Assembly: GCA_023415515.1 (NCBI GenBank)
Contig: JAEZKH010000014.1
Coordinates: 1-9,617 of the forward strand
Origin: Actinomycetes bacterium
GTDB lineage: Bacteria > Actinomycetota > Actinomycetes > Mycobacteriales > Mycobacteriaceae
Reading direction: 5' to 3'
Length of the DNA stretch: 9,617 bases
Part shown: positions 7,818-9,617 of the stretch, piece after piece
How positions within the stretch are numbered: position 1 is the stretch's first letter
How the letters are laid out: the number at the start of each line of letters is the position of its first letter
The notes under the pieces: model-generated
What the model was told of the DNA's origin: nothing
The model's database searches: none
The model's input: only the letters and a program-made list of their open reading frames with translations
Translations under genes and position numbers: made by a program

Positions 7818-7827
7818 TGTCGACAAT
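7816..7827. promoter_or_regulatory. GntR/FCD-type operator, site B
   Basis: ATTGTCGACAAT is a perfect 12-bp palindrome in the gap between the divergent FAD/Fe-S dehydrogenase and racemase-2 genes. Its core repeats site A (608-620) except for the central base. It overlaps the candidate ATG (7817-7815) of the dehydrogenase gene and a possible minus-strand -10 box TAGATT (7830-7825), and lies 37 nt before the ATG of the racemase gene. It is immediately upstream of the two-gene unit that encodes the GntR/FCD regulator, so autoregulation is expected. That this regulator binds it is inference. Confidence 0.75.
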
Positions 7828-7854
7828 CTACCTATTTCGGTCAGCGCGATCCAA

Positions 7855-7860
7855 GGGAGG
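7855..7860 (+). promoter_or_regulatory. Ribosome binding site of racemase paralog 2
   Basis: GGGAGG stands 4 nt before ATG 7865. It decides the start against an in-frame TTG at 7817 that lies inside the operator palindrome and would add 16 residues of non-conserved sequence. Confidence 0.8.
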
Positions 7861-7864
7861 CGAC

Positions 7865-8584
7865 ATGCCGACGGTGGGCTTGCTTTACCCCGGGCACAGC
7901 GCCGAGGACGACTTCCCCGCCCTCGAGGCACGCATCGCAGGGGCGGTGCGTCTGCCGGTCGCGATCACATCGGTCGGCGAGGACGCACACCGCGTTGACG
8001 CCCTGCTCGATCTGGGCAGCGACGAACGGCTCGCCGACGGTGCGGCGGCGCTGGCGAGTGAGCAGCCCGACGCGGTGATGTGGGCGTGCACGTCCGGCAG
8101 TTTCGTGTTCGGTCCGCAGGGCGCCCGCGACCAGGTCTCCGCGGTGGCTGCCGCCGCAGGCGTGCCCGCATCGTCGACGTCGATCGCGTTCGTCGACGCG
8201 CTGCGCCGTCTGGACATTCGCCGCGTTGCCGTCGCCGCGTCCTACCCCGACGAGGTGGCGCGCCACTTCGTGGACTTCCTCACCGCGGGCGCCGTCGAGG
8301 TCGTCTCGATGGGAAGCCACGGCATCTACACCGCAGCCGAAGTCGGTGCGCTGGCACCCGAGCAGGTCGTCGCGATGGTCACCGCAGCCGACCACCCGGA
8401 CGCGGAGGCCGTGCTCGTCCCCGACACCGCGATGCACACGCTGGCCATCGTCGACAAGCTGGAAGCAGCCGTGGGCAAGCCGGTGCTGACCGCCAACCAG
8501 GTGACCGTGTGGAAGGGCCTTGACCTCCTCGGTCCTGTGCCGGTGCTGCCGGGCCTCGGCGCACTGTTCGAGGCACAGCGGTGA
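7865..8584 (+). CDS. Asp/Glu racemase / maleate isomerase superfamily protein (paralog 2, single catalytic cysteine)
   Basis: A 239-residue paralog of the 659-1381 product. The first cysteine motif is intact, ACTSGS with C75, and the C-terminal GKPVLTANQVTVW (204-216) is almost identical to paralog 1. At the second catalytic position paralog 1 has SCTNLPT with C191, whereas this protein reads PDTAMHT with D187. Loss of one of the two cysteines argues against ordinary two-base racemisation and suggests a changed reaction (lyase, decarboxylase, one-sided isomerase) or a binding role. Arylmalonate decarboxylase also has a single cysteine, but it retains the other one. The gene is first in a two-gene unit: its TGA overlaps the GTG of the GntR regulator. 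A protein paired this closely with a regulator often acts on the inducer or an early intermediate. Exact function unknown. Confidence 0.85.
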   Translation: MPTVGLLYPGHSAEDDFPALEARIAGAVRLPVAITSVGEDAHRVDALLDLGSDERLADGAAALASEQPDAVMWACTSGSFVFGPQGARDQVSAVAAAAGVPASSTSIAFVDALRRLDIRRVAVAASYPDEVARHFVDFLTAGAVEVVSMGSHGIYTAAEVGALAPEQVVAMVTAADHPDAEAVLVPDTAMHTLAIVDKLEAAVGKPVLTANQVTVWKGLDLLGPVPVLPGLGALFEAQR

Positions 8585-9258
8585 GCAGCTTCATCGGCCC
8601 CCTTGCGCAGGAGTCGACGCCGAGCATCATCGCCGACAAGCTGCGCCAGGCGATCGCGCACGGCGAGCTCAAGCCGGGGGCGCAGTTGGGCGAGGCCGAG
8701 TTGGCGCGCAAGCTCGGCGTCAGCCGCGGCCCGTTGCGGGAGGGGATGCAGCGCCTGACCCAGGAGGGGCTGCTCGTGTCGATCCGCAACCGCGGGGTGT
8801 TCGTCATCGACATGACGCCCGAGGACGTCCGCGACATGTACCGCGCGCGGGAAGCCATCGAGCAGGCTGCCGCCCGCAGGATCCTCGACGGCGACCATCG
8901 CGCCGCAGGCAAGGAACTGCTGGGCATCGTCGAGCAGATGGCCACCGCGAAATCCCCCGCAGAGGTGAGCGAACTGGACATCGCCTTCCACGAGCGCCTG
9001 CTCAAGCTCGCGAACAGTCCGCGGCTGTCGCGCATGCACCAGACCTTCATCACCGAGACCAGGATGTGCATTCACGCGCTCGACGAGAGCTACGCGAAAT
9101 CCGAAGTGCGCGACAAGGAACACCGCGCGCTGGCCAACGCGATCCGCAAGGGCGACCGCGAGCTCACCGACCGGTTGCTGTCGGCCCACATGGACGACGC
9201 GGTCAACCGGCTCACCGACGACGACACCGTCGAGGCGGCCGACCCCGTCGCAACGTGA
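8581..9258 (+). CDS. GntR-family transcriptional regulator, FadR/FCD subfamily
   Basis: A 225-residue regulator. The N-terminal winged helix-turn-helix covers about residues 12-78, with the recognition part in ELARKLGVSRGPLREG (40-55) and the wing ending NRGVFV. The C-terminal all-helical FCD ligand domain (about 80-210) shows the four expected metal ligands D133 and H137 (LDIAFHERL), H181 (EHRALANAI) and H203 (SAHM). FCD domains usually bind small carboxylates with the help of this metal. The GTG start lies in a GTGA overlap with the upstream racemase stop, so the two are translationally coupled. Likely targets are the palindromes at 608-619 and 7816-7827, giving repression relieved by a pathway acid. 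The effector is unknown. Confidence 0.93.
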   Translation: MSSFIGPLAQESTPSIIADKLRQAIAHGELKPGAQLGEAELARKLGVSRGPLREGMQRLTQEGLLVSIRNRGVFVIDMTPEDVRDMYRAREAIEQAAARRILDGDHRAAGKELLGIVEQMATAKSPAEVSELDIAFHERLLKLANSPRLSRMHQTFITETRMCIHALDESYAKSEVRDKEHRALANAIRKGDRELTDRLLSAHMDDAVNRLTDDDTVEAADPVAT

Positions 9259-9278
9259 GCACTGGCGCGCCGAGTGGG

Positions 9279-9617
9279 TCAGCGCATCGCGATGCCGATG
9301 TACTTCGTCTCGAGGAATTCGTCGATGCCCACCGAGCCGCCTTCACGGCCGAGGCCCGACTGCTTGATACCGCCGAAGGGCGCTGCCGGGTTCGACACGA
9401 CGCCCTGGTTGAGGCCGACCATGCCGCTCTCCATGGCCTCGGCGACGCGCAAGGCGCGCCTCAGGTCGTTGGTGAAAACGTATGAGATGAGCCCGTATTC
9501 GGTGTCGTTGGCCGCCGCGATCGCGTCGGCCTCGGTGTCGAACGGGGTCAGCGGCGCCACCGGGCCGAAGATCTCCTGGCTGCACATGGCGGCGTCGCGC
9601 GGCACGCCGCTCAGCAC
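9279..9617 (-). CDS. Aldehyde dehydrogenase, succinate-semialdehyde dehydrogenase (GabD)-like, C-terminal part
   Basis: The last 112-113 residues of an NAD(P)-dependent aldehyde dehydrogenase; the N-terminal part and the catalytic cysteine lie beyond the right edge. Visible family motifs are SQEIFGPVAPL, NDTEYGLISYVFT, SGMVGLNQGVVSN and APFGGIKQSGLGREG, followed by a short oligomerisation tail ending KYIGIAMR. The GLNxGxxSNxxAPFGG pattern is that of GabD-type semialdehyde dehydrogenases. It converges on the GntR gene with 20 nt between the stops, so it is not in the same transcript. In ectoine-type clusters a semialdehyde dehydrogenase oxidises the aspartate semialdehyde formed by the aminotransferase, and that would fit here, but the promoter is not visible and membership of the regulon is unproven. 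Confidence 0.9.
   Translation of the reverse strand: MLSGVPRDAAMCSQEIFGPVAPLTPFDTEADAIAAANDTEYGLISYVFTNDLRRALRVAEAMESGMVGLNQGVVSNPAAPFGGIKQSGLGREGGSVGIDEFLETKYIGIAMR

Noticed and set aside
7811..7838. Plus-strand promoter TTAACA, 16 nt, TATTTC before racemase paralog 2
   Set aside because: The -10 box is a poor match and the spacing short; the region is AT-rich because of the operator, so the match could be chance.
7817..7864. Upstream TTG start giving a 255-residue racemase paralog 2
   Set aside because: The TTG lies within the operator palindrome and has no ribosome site; ATG 7865 has GGGAGG and matches the usual protein start of the family.

Overview
The window is high-GC, densely coded DNA (many GTG starts, short gaps, likely leaderless genes). 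It reads as an actinobacterial chromosome, most likely Mycolicibacterium/Mycobacterium; the genus is inferred from style, not from a marker gene. No RNA gene, CRISPR array, insertion sequence or other mobile element was seen.

Layout: (1) a D-2-hydroxyacid dehydrogenase on the minus strand, cut off by the left edge. (2) Divergent from it, a tight four-gene plus-strand operon (659-4942): an Asp/Glu racemase/maleate isomerase-family enzyme, an M24-fold hydrolase that looks like ectoine hydrolase DoeA/EutD, a LysN-type PLP aminotransferase, and an M20 amidohydrolase. Gaps inside the operon are 2, 3 and 4 nt. (3) Convergent with it, a large FAD plus Fe-S plus CCG-domain 2-hydroxyacid dehydrogenase on the minus strand (4956-7817). 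(4) Divergent from that, a second racemase-family gene (7865-8584) overlapping a GntR/FCD regulator (8581-9258) by 4 nt. (5) Convergent at the right edge, the C-terminus of a succinate-semialdehyde-type aldehyde dehydrogenase.

The key non-coding structure is a pair of nearly identical palindromes, ATTGTCAACAAT (608-619) and ATTGTCGACAAT (7816-7827). One lies in each of the two divergent promoter regions. They have the form expected of a GntR/FCD operator, and an FCD regulator is encoded beside the second one. This ties the dehydrogenase, the four-gene operon, the FAD/Fe-S enzyme and the second racemase gene plus regulator into one probable regulon. The regulator would control itself.

Working model (inference): a substrate-induced catabolic island for ectoine or a related N-acylated or cyclic amidine amino acid. 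The DoeA-like enzyme would open the ring, the M20 enzyme would remove the acetyl group, the aminotransferase would make a semialdehyde and the aldehyde dehydrogenase would oxidise it. The two 2-hydroxyacid dehydrogenases and two racemase-family enzymes suggest a further branch through a 2-hydroxy or 2-oxo acid. The usual deacetylase (DoeB/EutE, AspA/AstE fold), EutB, EutC and a transporter are not in this window, so this would be a variant of the known pathway or a pathway for a different substrate.
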